Of a stretch of 64,000 nt of DNA, positions 58,161 through 64,000 are shown piece by piece. Source of the stretch: Bacteroidota bacterium (GTDB lineage Bacteria > Bacteroidota > Bacteroidia > Flavobacteriales_D > Sanyastnellaceae). The notes beneath the pieces were generated by a model that was not told the DNA's origin, ran no database searches, and saw only the letters and a list, made by a program, of their open reading frames with translations. Numbering within the stretch: position 1 is the stretch's first letter; every line of letters begins with the position of its first letter. The stretch lies in contig JAQBTQ010000008.1 in assembly GCA_027624855.1 (NCBI GenBank), forward strand, positions 45,434 through 109,433, read 5' to 3'. The position numbers and the translations under genes are program-made.

Positions 58161-58196
58161 TGGTGGTGTTTTGCTATATTTGATGTTTCACCACCA
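58161..58196. promoter_or_regulatory. TGGTGGT-N22-ACCACCA element, copy 2, with promoter
   Basis: Same arms (58161-58167 and 58190-58196) and the same 22-bp spacing as copy 1. A -7 box TATATTTG (58175-58182) lies between the arms, 26 bp before the ATG at 58209. A protein bound to both arms would cover the promoter, so this looks like an operator. Confidence 0.68.
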
Positions 58197-58208
58197 CATA
58201 TAAGAGTT

Positions 58209-58925
58209 ATGAAAAAAGAGAAGAAGTTTAGAAGTGAAGGAGATGTATTCTTTATGGATTATCTCCCAGATGAGGTATTTGACAATCTGAGTGAATCAGA
58301 GAGAGAATCGTATAGGGTATACCGAAACAACCATCGATGGATTCACGATGGAAATGAGAAAATAAAGAAGTTAGAATCTCAGATTCAGAAACTGAAAGAG
58401 GAAATCAAAATCACTAAGGGTAAAATTAAAGGAGATGATTACCACGATGGATGGGAATCCATTATGAAGAAGAACTATACCAACATCAGTTTTCTCTCCA
58501 AGAAGTTTGAGTTTTATTGTTCGGTTGGATTCAGAAATCGGAAATCAAAATCTGTAAATAACCAATCAAAATTCAATAAGGAGTTAGTAAGAACTCAATC
58601 CCACTATGATGGAAAGGAACTTACATCTAATCCTAAGATTTACATCAGAATTGAGAGTTCTGATAAGAAGTATTTGAAGAATATCTATGTTGGAGATGAG
58701 GATAAGACCAGAGTAATGATTCAACGTTTGAGAGGTGGTGATTGGAGTTCAGAAAAGGTCTCAGTTCATCGATTAAAGATAGAACTTAGAGAAATATATG
58801 TACCGTATTCAAGGTATCAGATTTACCAATCCAATTGGGATTCATTTAAGGGAGACACTCACAGTGTTCAAAAGGTTGAGGATTGGGTAGTGAAGATGGG
58901 TGATAAGTTTAAAGAGTGGAGTTGA
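58209..58925 (+). CDS. Unknown island protein with N-terminal coiled coil
   Basis: 238 residues. Highly charged. Residues about 40-80 form a short coiled coil (NEKIKKLESQIQKLKEEIKITKGKI). The rest mixes beta strands and basic stretches with no motif I know. It lies immediately downstream of the second TGGTGGT element. No signal peptide. Confidence 0.65.
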   Translation: MKKEKKFRSEGDVFFMDYLPDEVFDNLSESERESYRVYRNNHRWIHDGNEKIKKLESQIQKLKEEIKITKGKIKGDDYHDGWESIMKKNYTNISFLSKKFEFYCSVGFRNRKSKSVNNQSKFNKELVRTQSHYDGKELTSNPKIYIRIESSDKKYLKNIYVGDEDKTRVMIQRLRGGDWSSEKVSVHRLKIELREIYVPYSRYQIYQSNWDSFKGDTHSVQKVEDWVVKMGDKFKEWS

Positions 58926-59028
58926 GGTTTTCCCAACCTTAAAAACCTGACTTCGACATACAAACCACCCTTTTTCAAACCCAATGGAAAGTTTTGAATT
59001 GGTTTACAAAGAAATACCCCCACCCCCC

Positions 59029-59214
59029 TTAGGTGGTACTCATCTTCTTCCACCAATCTGTTTTGTGTTTAAGATGATACTCTTTCATATCTACTCTTTC
59101 AAATAGATGAAAGTTCTTAGGTATTAACCCTTCATCTTCCAACTCCTTCAGAGTTTTGGTAGGGTAAGAATCTCTAATCTTTTTGGTTTCTTTTCTTCTT
59201 TGTTTTGAACTCAT
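59029..59214 (-). CDS. Short basic protein, uncertain
   Basis: 61 residues starting at an ATG, divergent from the ParB-methyltransferase gene. Strongly basic N-terminus (MSSKQRRKETKKIRDSYPTK). Similar in style to its neighbours in codon use but with no recognisable domain, so the call rests on an open frame and context only. Confidence 0.4.
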   Translation of the reverse strand: MSSKQRRKETKKIRDSYPTKTLKELEDEGLIPKNFHLFERVDMKEYHLKHKTDWWKKMSTT

Positions 59215-59299
59215 TATGTGAAATTTCCGAGTCTTTAATTTACGAAATATTCCCTGATTTTGATTTGCATTTCTTCTATTTCTTCATCAACTTAGTTGA

Positions 59300-60670
59300 A
59301 TGAAAGTTTCCTTATCTAAACTCTCTCATCATCCAAAGAATGAAGAAATCTATCAATTATCAGATATGGAGGATTTGATGGAGAGTATCTCTGAAGTAGG
59401 ATTACTTCAACCACTCATTATCAATAAGAAATATCAGGTTCTTAGTGGAAACAGAAGATTTGAATCCATTAAAAGATTAGGATGGAAAGAAGTAGAGGTT
59501 GAGTTTTCTACTTCTGATAAAGAAGAAGAATTACTTCTTATTCATCACAACAAACAAAGGGTTAAGAGTTACTCTGAATTACTGAATGAATATCATACCC
59601 TTAAATCTCATTATGAAGTTGGTCAAGGAAAAAGAACGGATCTAACTTCTGTTCAAATGAACAAAGGTTCAAATGGAAGAGATGAGGTATCTCAAAGGTT
59701 AGGTATACCATCTTCGAGATTAGGGAAACTTCTTTTCATTGATAAAGTTGATTCTGAATTAATCGATTTACTGGATAAGGGTGATATCAGTTTGAACCAA
59801 GCATATCTCCAATCTAAACGGATTCAAAAGGAAAGAGAGTATTTGAATGGATCTGAAAGATTACCTCAACCAATTCCACCTAACACTGAGAATTGGAGGT
59901 TCTATCAAAAATCATCAGATGATCTATCTGATTTAATGGATGGGGCGGTTCAAACCATATTTACTTCTCCACCTTATTGGAATAAACGGTTGTATACTCA
60001 TGAAGGTGGATTGGGTAATGAGAAAACCTCTGATGAATATGTAAAGAGGTTGGTTAACCATATGACGGATTGGTGGAGAGTTCTAAATGATAAAGGATCA
60101 TTCTTTCTGAACATTGGTGATACGTTCTACAATGGAAATCTTCAGAACGTACCTCATAAAGTTTGTATTGGATTACAGAATAGAGGATGGATACTTAGAA
60201 ATACTATTATTTGGAATAAAACCAATCCGAAACCCTCATCCTCAAAAACGAATCTAACTCCTTCCTATGAGTTCATCTTTCACTTTGTGAAGAGTATGGA
60301 TTACAAATACAATCGGTTAACTCTTCCAATAGAGTCGAACACCTCAACTTCACCACCTAGACATAGAAACACAAAAGGGAGAACACCGAAAACGGTATCT
60401 CCCTATTTTAAAGATTCAAAGGGTAAGAACTTACCTGATTATTGGGATGAGGATATTATCAGAACTTCTGTATCTAATCAATTAAAACTGGATATCGAAC
60501 ATCCTGCACCGTTCCCAATTAACTTACCCATTATTCCAATCCTTCAAACTACTGATGAAGGTGATTTGGTTCTAGATCCATTCTGTGGTAGTGGAACTAC
60601 GGGAATTATTTCTAACTCTATTGGAAGAAGGTATATTGGGTTTGATTTATTGAATGTGTTGAGAATGTGA
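59300..60670 (+). CDS. ParB-like nuclease domain fused to a beta-class DNA methyltransferase
   Basis: 456 residues. Residues 1-90 are a ParB/Srx domain: VGLLQPLIINKKYQVLSGNRRFESIKRLG. A helix-turn-helix-like part follows (about 125-150, RDEVSQRLGIPSSRLGK). From about 195 it is an N4-cytosine/N6-adenine methyltransferase with catalytic motif IV FTSPPYW (near 222) before the SAM-binding motif I DPFCGSGTTG (near 426), the order of the beta class. ParB-methyltransferase fusions are frequent in phages and mobile elements, where they can protect DNA. Its 3' end overlaps the convergent restriction gene by 24 bp. Confidence 0.9.
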   Translation: MKVSLSKLSHHPKNEEIYQLSDMEDLMESISEVGLLQPLIINKKYQVLSGNRRFESIKRLGWKEVEVEFSTSDKEEELLLIHHNKQRVKSYSELLNEYHTLKSHYEVGQGKRTDLTSVQMNKGSNGRDEVSQRLGIPSSRLGKLLFIDKVDSELIDLLDKGDISLNQAYLQSKRIQKEREYLNGSERLPQPIPPNTENWRFYQKSSDDLSDLMDGAVQTIFTSPPYWNKRLYTHEGGLGNEKTSDEYVKRLVNHMTDWWRVLNDKGSFFLNIGDTFYNGNLQNVPHKVCIGLQNRGWILRNTIIWNKTNPKPSSSKTNLTPSYEFIFHFVKSMDYKYNRLTLPIESNTSTSPPRHRNTKGRTPKTVSPYFKDSKGKNLPDYWDEDIIRTSVSNQLKLDIEHPAPFPINLPIIPILQTTDEGDLVLDPFCGSGTTGIISNSIGRRYIGFDLLNVLRM

Positions 60671-61396
60671 GAATAGTTTCTTTAAATTTTCCTTCCGAAT
60701 CCTAAATCCACTTCCATGGTCGTGAGGTTTACCGTAGTTCTTTCCACTTTTGTGAACACCAATTCGTATGTCAAATTGTATTCCTCCTTCTTCAATTTGG
60801 TCTAATAGGCTTTTAAAATTAAATCCTAAATAAATTATTGCAGAGTTATAGTGATAATGATGTATTCCATTGATTATTTTCTTGTCAGCTGACACTACAA
60901 ATAGGTCTTTCATTTTTCTCGACCCCTTTTCTAAATCAATTAAATTCCAATAAACATCATTATAAACTTCTCCAGTATTGATATCCTTTGAAATTAAGTA
61001 TAGTTTTTGACTCTTTCTATCCAGTTCGATCTTCATGTCAAACCTTTCATAAACTCTTGATGATCTGTTTCCAAAAAGAGAACAATACAATTTTTTCAAA
61101 TCAGGAAACTCAGGATCACGAACGTCTCCAAATCTCTCTTTGAGCAATGAATTCGCTCCTGCGGGGTGTGATGGTGTTTTAGAAAACAGTGTGATATATG
61201 ACGAAGTTAAATATCTCTGCGTTTTGACCTCAAAAGTTTCAAAATCTGGATCTTTAAGATTGTTTTCCTGTACCCCGAGATAGTCTTCAAATGTATTTCC
61301 GATTCCTCCGTCTTTGTTATTTGGTCTATTAGAAGCAACAAACCCCATTTTTTTTATTCTCAGAAACTCCTTTATTATTTTGTTTGTATCAGTCAT
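60647..61396 (-). CDS. MvaI/BcnI-family type II restriction endonuclease
   Basis: 249 residues. The N-terminal block GGIGNTFEDYLGVQENNLKDPDFETFEVKTQR matches the MvaI/BcnI family; PD...ExK residues (D in DPDF, E and K in FEVKT) form the nuclease active site. Family members act as monomers, MvaI at CCWGG and BcnI at CCSGG. The specificity here cannot be read from sequence but should be a related GC-rich palindrome. The start overlaps the regulator stop by 4 bp; the methyltransferase lies divergently upstream. Confidence 0.85.
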   Translation of the reverse strand: MTDTNKIIKEFLRIKKMGFVASNRPNNKDGGIGNTFEDYLGVQENNLKDPDFETFEVKTQRYLTSSYITLFSKTPSHPAGANSLLKERFGDVRDPEFPDLKKLYCSLFGNRSSRVYERFDMKIELDRKSQKLYLISKDINTGEVYNDVYWNLIDLEKGSRKMKDLFVVSADKKIINGIHHYHYNSAIIYLGFNFKSLLDQIEEGGIQFDIRIGVHKSGKNYGKPHDHGSGFRIRKENLKKLFSHSQHIQ

Positions 61397-61626
61397 GATT
61401 TCATGAATTTATTTGGTAAAAAATTTTTAGGTGAACATTTAAAAAACTGAGAAAGAAGATTGATATGATTCAGATTGTAATGACTTTTTGTCTTAATTGA
61501 TTCAACCTTCCCGATAAACCCCTTTGAAACACCTAAAACCTCAGCAATATCATTTTGACTAATTCCAAGTTGTTTTCTCTTTAACACAACTTTCTCGATC
61601 ACATACCACTCGATATTACTTTTCAT
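61393..61626 (-). CDS. XRE-type regulator, probable restriction-modification controller protein
   Basis: 77 residues from ATG 61626; a TTG at 61638 is a less likely start. Helix-turn-helix LKRKQLGISQNDIAEVLGVSKGFIGKVES. It overlaps the start of the restriction gene and is divergent from the methyltransferase, the classical position of a C protein that delays restriction until the host is methylated. Confidence 0.82.
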   Translation of the reverse strand: MKSNIEWYVIEKVVLKRKQLGISQNDIAEVLGVSKGFIGKVESIKTKSHYNLNHINLLSQFFKCSPKNFLPNKFMKS

Positions 61627-61666
61627 AATAATGTGCAAGATGTCGATTTTTATCCAAATAAAAAAC

Positions 61667-61718
61667 TACCCATAGGTAATCATCCACTTTGATGAAACCA
61701 TCTTTATTCGTACCTTTG
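61667..61718 (+). promoter_or_regulatory. Methyltransferase promoter with upstream dyad
   Basis: TTTG (61688-61691), 19 bp, then TACCTTTG (61711-61718) is a textbook Bacteroidota promoter, ending 17 bp before the ATG at 61736. Just upstream, TACCCATAGGTA (61667-61678) is a TACC-N4-GGTA dyad placed between the two divergent starts, a candidate controller-protein operator. Confidence 0.65.
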
Positions 61719-61735
61719 CATAACAATGATGTCAT

Positions 61736-62476
61736 ATGGAATTCAATAGGATTTACAATGAAAATTGTTTGGACACTTTGAAGAGAATGGAAAATGATTC
61801 AGTGGATCTTGTAATTACATCTCCTCCCTACAATATGAATCTCCGTATACGAAATGGAAAATATTGTTCACGTCAAATTGTAAAGGAATTAAGTACTAAA
61901 TACGATGGGTTTGACGATAATCTCCCAATAAACGAATATTATAAATTGCATTCTGATATTCTAAGAGAATTACTAAGGGTCAGTGAGTTAGTCTTCTATA
62001 ATGTTCAAATTGTTACAGGGAGTAAAAGATCAATTTTTAAAATGATCGGTGAATTCAATGAATTTCTAAAGGATATTGTTGTCTGGGATAAGGGTCACGC
62101 ACAACCAGCTATGGCTGAAAGAGTTCTGAATAGACAAACCGAGTTAATTTTAATTTTTGATAAGAGCAATGCCATCAGTAGACAATTCTCTCAAGGAAAA
62201 TTTAAACGGGGGACTTTTGGTGATATATGGAATATTTCTCGTCCAACTAAAAAGTCCAAGAATCATGGTGCAGTTTTCCCAGAAGAATTAGTGAAAACTA
62301 TATTGGAAAATTTTTCAGAGGAGAATCAAGTTGTTTATGATCCATTCTCTGGAACGGGAACAACAGCTGTAGTTTCTAAAATGATGAACCGGAAATTTAT
62401 TGGAAGTGAACTGATGGAAAATTATTTCGATTATTCAATCGAAAGATTAAAAGAATTAGATAATCAACTATTTTAA
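61736..62476 (+). CDS. Type II DNA methyltransferase (N4-cytosine/N6-adenine, beta class)
   Basis: 246 residues. Motif IV is ITSPPYN (near residue 29) and motif I is DPFSGTGTTAV (near 205); SPPY is typical of N4-cytosine enzymes, which are the known partners of MvaI/BcnI nucleases. It should methylate the site cut by the endonuclease at 60647-61396. Its stop overlaps the convergent excisionase-like gene by 4 bp. Confidence 0.9.
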   Translation: MEFNRIYNENCLDTLKRMENDSVDLVITSPPYNMNLRIRNGKYCSRQIVKELSTKYDGFDDNLPINEYYKLHSDILRELLRVSELVFYNVQIVTGSKRSIFKMIGEFNEFLKDIVVWDKGHAQPAMAERVLNRQTELILIFDKSNAISRQFSQGKFKRGTFGDIWNISRPTKKSKNHGAVFPEELVKTILENFSEENQVVYDPFSGTGTTAVVSKMMNRKFIGSELMENYFDYSIERLKELDNQLF

Positions 62477-62715
62477 CTCCAAATACTCTTCCATTGGAAG
62501 TCGTTCTCAGGTTGTGATTCCTGAATACTCTCCTGTGGTTTATTAATCATCTTAGTGTTCAAATATCTATGAAGGTCAGATAACCTCATATACCTCTTAT
62601 TCTGAGTAATCTTGATGATGGGGAGTTTCTCTTCTGTAACCAACTTTTCAAAATGTCTCCTACTGATGTTGAGGTAATCCATCACTTCGTATTTCGTAAG
62701 TAGTTTATCTTCCAT
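62473..62715 (-). CDS. Excisionase/MerR-type helix-turn-helix protein
   Basis: 80 residues. The HTH_17 pattern is LLTKYEVMDYLNISRRHFEKLVTEEKLPIIKI, followed by a wing and the YMRLSDLHRYL segment common in excisionases. It could direct excision of the island or regulate genes. It overlaps the upstream 86-residue gene by 11 bp. Confidence 0.8.
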   Translation of the reverse strand: MEDKLLTKYEVMDYLNISRRHFEKLVTEEKLPIIKITQNKRYMRLSDLHRYLNTKMINKPQESIQESQPENDFQWKSIWS

Positions 62716-62965
62716 AGTATTCCTTCACTTTTCTTTCTAATTCCTTTTGTTTTTCAATGGGTAACATCCCAATACCCTTCTCTAAGGTTCTCTTTCCATT
62801 GAAGATGATTGAATCTCTGTACTTCTCATAGGTAATGAATAGGTTGATTAGAGATTTAGTGGTATCAGGTATCCTATCTGGTGGTAGATGGTATCCAACC
62901 TCATCTGTAAACTCTTTGAGTTTATCCATTAGTTCGTTGTGTAATTCATTTGGTGTTTGTTTCAT
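62705..62965 (-). CDS. Small helical protein, unknown
   Basis: 86 residues, predicted almost all alpha-helical (LHNELMDKLKEFTDEVGYHL, KQKELERKVKEYYGR). Coupled to the excisionase-like gene by an 11-bp overlap. The family is not recognised. Confidence 0.6.
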   Translation of the reverse strand: MKQTPNELHNELMDKLKEFTDEVGYHLPPDRIPDTTKSLINLFITYEKYRDSIIFNGKRTLEKGIGMLPIEKQKELERKVKEYYGR

Positions 62966-63563
62966 ATTAACTCCTTTATCTTTCAGTATTTAAACATCCC
63001 ATGATGAGTGGTTCTGATTTCATCAGAATCATCTCATCGTTGAGTGATTCATACGTAGTGTGAATCCTCAACATTCCAGTTATTATTCAATAACCTATTA
63101 TCAATTAGATACACCAAACCCCTTACAGATTTGAGTATCTGTTTATGAATGAATCCATTCTTCAGTTATTGGATTTCGAGTAGACCAGTCAGTTTGAATC
63201 CCCCATATCTATCTTATACCATAACCATTTTTAACCCTACCGGAGAAACCTCATCCGTTATGTTTGGATATTATTTCAATCCTACAGATTACTACCCGAT
63301 GTCTAACCCATTAACATTATGAAATACTGTTTAAGGAATTGAACCTCTTCAGTACTGGGTGAATAAGTGTTTTACCCTATGATGGACACTTGGGTTACCA
63401 ATAAATATGGTTCTGAAACATTAAACACTAAAAAATCACAGAATTTCTCAATTTATTTTCTGAGGGATATTCAATCGGGGGGTAAGGGATTGAAGGAGGT
63501 TGGAGATAATCCTAAAAAGTGGAGTAGGGGATAACGTTATGTGAGTTTGTTATTAATGAGGAG
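62966..63563. other. Non-coding structured region with a row of hairpins
   Basis: 598 bases with no credible gene. At least five inverted repeats occur in the first 200 bases: 63003-63038, 63039-63072, 63079-63094, 63125-63142 and 63147-63160. They lie on the 5' side of the leftward gene starting at 62965, so they could be a structured leader RNA, a small RNA, or a replication or recombination site. Past 63200 only weaker repeats are seen. Confidence 0.55.
63003..63072. repeat. Two abutting hairpins
   Basis: First: GATGAG...TTCTGAT-TTC-ATCAGAA...CTCATC (63003-63038). Second: GTTGAG-T-GATTCA, a 9-base loop, TGAATC-CTCAAC (63039-63072). They touch without a gap, and each has about 12-13 pairs with one interruption. 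Confidence 0.75.
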
Positions 63564-63821
63564 TCACATAGGTTCTATATGAACCTGACCTACCTCAACA
63601 ATATCTTCTCTATTCATTCTTTCCTCTCTAATCTTACCTTTTTTGTAGATAGAGTGAATATGATTGTTCTTAAAAGTACTTCCTCGAGGTGTTTTTAAAC
63701 CCTCTTCATTGAAGATTTGAGATATCTTTCTATACCCTAAAGGGGTAAGAAAATGGTGTTTATATTCACAAATTCGGTTGAATAAATACTGTTGATATTC
63801 ACTATAATTTGACTCCCACAA
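63564..63821 (-). CDS. Small recombinase-like helix-turn-helix protein
   Basis: 85 residues from a TTG start; the frame upstream is open to 63962 but has no ATG or GTG. The core LGYRKISQIFNEEGLKTPRGSTFKNNH resembles the DNA-binding part of serine recombinases and short phage proteins with the same phrase. The C-terminus is basic, then acidic. An AGGTTC-TATAT-GAACCT hairpin (63570-63586) covers its last codons. The function is unproven. Confidence 0.6.
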   Translation of the reverse strand: MWESNYSEYQQYLFNRICEYKHHFLTPLGYRKISQIFNEEGLKTPRGSTFKNNHIHSIYKKGKIREERMNREDIVEVGQVHIEPM

Positions 63822-63861
63822 TTTGGTAGTAGTTATTGAAAATGAGAATCTTACGATGAGT

Positions 63862-63882
63862 TTTAAGGGGTAAGGATAACCG
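63862..63882 (-). repeat. 21-bp inverted repeat, internal/right copy
   Basis: Exact reverse complement of 54551-54571. Together with the next bases (63868-63889) it also matches the copy at 56442-56463. It lies between the stop of the gene at the window edge and the start of the recombinase-like protein. Confidence 0.8.
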
Positions 63883-63892
63883 GTTGTTTCTG

Positions 63893-64000
63893 CTACTCCA
63901 CTGTAACAAAGTATTCTCCAACGGGTGGTGTTTTTCTCATTATTAAGGTAATGTTCAAGTCCTCAAACCTTTGGGTCTCCCCATACTCCCAATACCAACA
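63893..64000 (-). CDS. C-terminal end of an unknown protein (cut by window edge)
   Basis: The minus strand from the window end reads 35 residues with phrases YWEYGETQRFEDL and TPPVGEYFVTVE before TAG. The amino-acid pattern looks like a genuine protein end (alternating strand, no low complexity). The remainder lies to the right of the window and no family can be assigned. Confidence 0.5.
   Translation of the reverse strand, partial: CWYWEYGETQRFEDLNITLIMRKTPPVGEYFVTVE

Larger units (their letters stand above)
54543..64000. mobile_element. AT-rich genomic island with serine recombinases and restriction-modification genes (right end beyond window)
   Basis: From about 54543 base composition and codon use drop sharply in GC relative to the core. 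Gene content changes to a large and a small serine recombinase, methyltransferases, a restriction enzyme, an excisionase-like regulator and short unknown genes. The left end lies inside a HAD gene. Inverted copies of a 21-bp sequence occur at 54551-54571 and 63862-63882. I see no capsid, tail, relaxase or conjugation genes, so whether it is a prophage, an integrative element or a defence island is undecided. Confidence 0.8.

Noticed and set aside
63049..63165. Minus-strand open stretch reading IHKQILKSVRGLVYLIDN
   Set aside because: It looks protein-like but lacks any ATG, GTG or TTG start and has a stop just upstream. It overlaps the hairpin row; it could at most be a decayed gene end.
54543..64000. 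Complete prophage or conjugative element
   Set aside because: No capsid, terminase, tail, relaxase, VirB or Tra-like gene is visible in the part inside the window.

Overview
The window is a chromosome segment from a member of the Bacteroidota, most likely the order Flavobacteriales. The signs are type IX secretion (T9SS) sorting domains, a SprE/PorW lipoprotein, a SusC/SusD pair, an F0F1-ATPase operon that ends at atpG, bactofilin, several TAnnTTTG-type -7 promoter boxes and almost no Shine-Dalgarno sequences. The species cannot be named from the sequence.

Layout. 1-6.9 kb: the end of ybeY overlapping mnmG, with one perfect parS-like 16-mer just after mnmG and a second, one-mismatch copy inside it. 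An ALDH7-type aldehyde dehydrogenase, a TlpA-like lipoprotein and, converging on it, a single open frame joining ribose-5-phosphate isomerase B to a secreted M28 peptidase follow. 7.2-16 kb: a co-directional run of MORN/YwqK-like repeat protein, multi-PAS histidine kinase, LytTR response regulator and exo-sialidase, then katG. 16-26.6 kb: T9SS cargo including a PET-hydrolase-like esterase, a tightly overlapping three-gene run (WG-repeat lipoprotein, coiled-coil protein, 1047-residue protein) and a small membrane-protein cassette. 26.6-32.5 kb: alkB with a TetR-family regulator and a perfect operator-like palindrome, a SOUL protein, then an AT-rich gene-poor stretch with small genes, ending at tRNA-Asn. 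32.6-54.5 kb: sugar kinase, M23 peptidase, porW/sprE, bactofilin, the ATPase operon atpZ-like/orf/BEFHAG without atpDC, a NtrY-like kinase, SusCD, outer-membrane proteins, a cyclase and a PLP decarboxylase.

54.5-64 kb is a clearly AT-rich genomic island that runs past the window. It begins inside a HAD-phosphatase-like gene, of which only about 16 codons survive. It carries a large serine recombinase broken by one in-frame TGA, a small serine recombinase, a SEC-C protein, a ParB-methyltransferase fusion, an MvaI/BcnI-like type II restriction-modification module with a controller-like regulator, an excisionase-like protein and phage-like small genes. Distinctive non-coding structure goes with it: a 21-bp inverted repeat at 54.55 and 63.86 kb with a related copy ahead of the recombinase gene, two TGGTGGT-N22-ACCACCA elements between divergent genes, and a row of hairpins near 63.0-63.2 kb.

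How the parts fit. The core genes cover tRNA modification, energy, redox defence, polymer sensing and uptake, and protein export. The island combines site-specific recombination with restriction-modification, so it is probably mobile and addictive or defensive. All functions are inferred by reading the sequence; no database search was possible.
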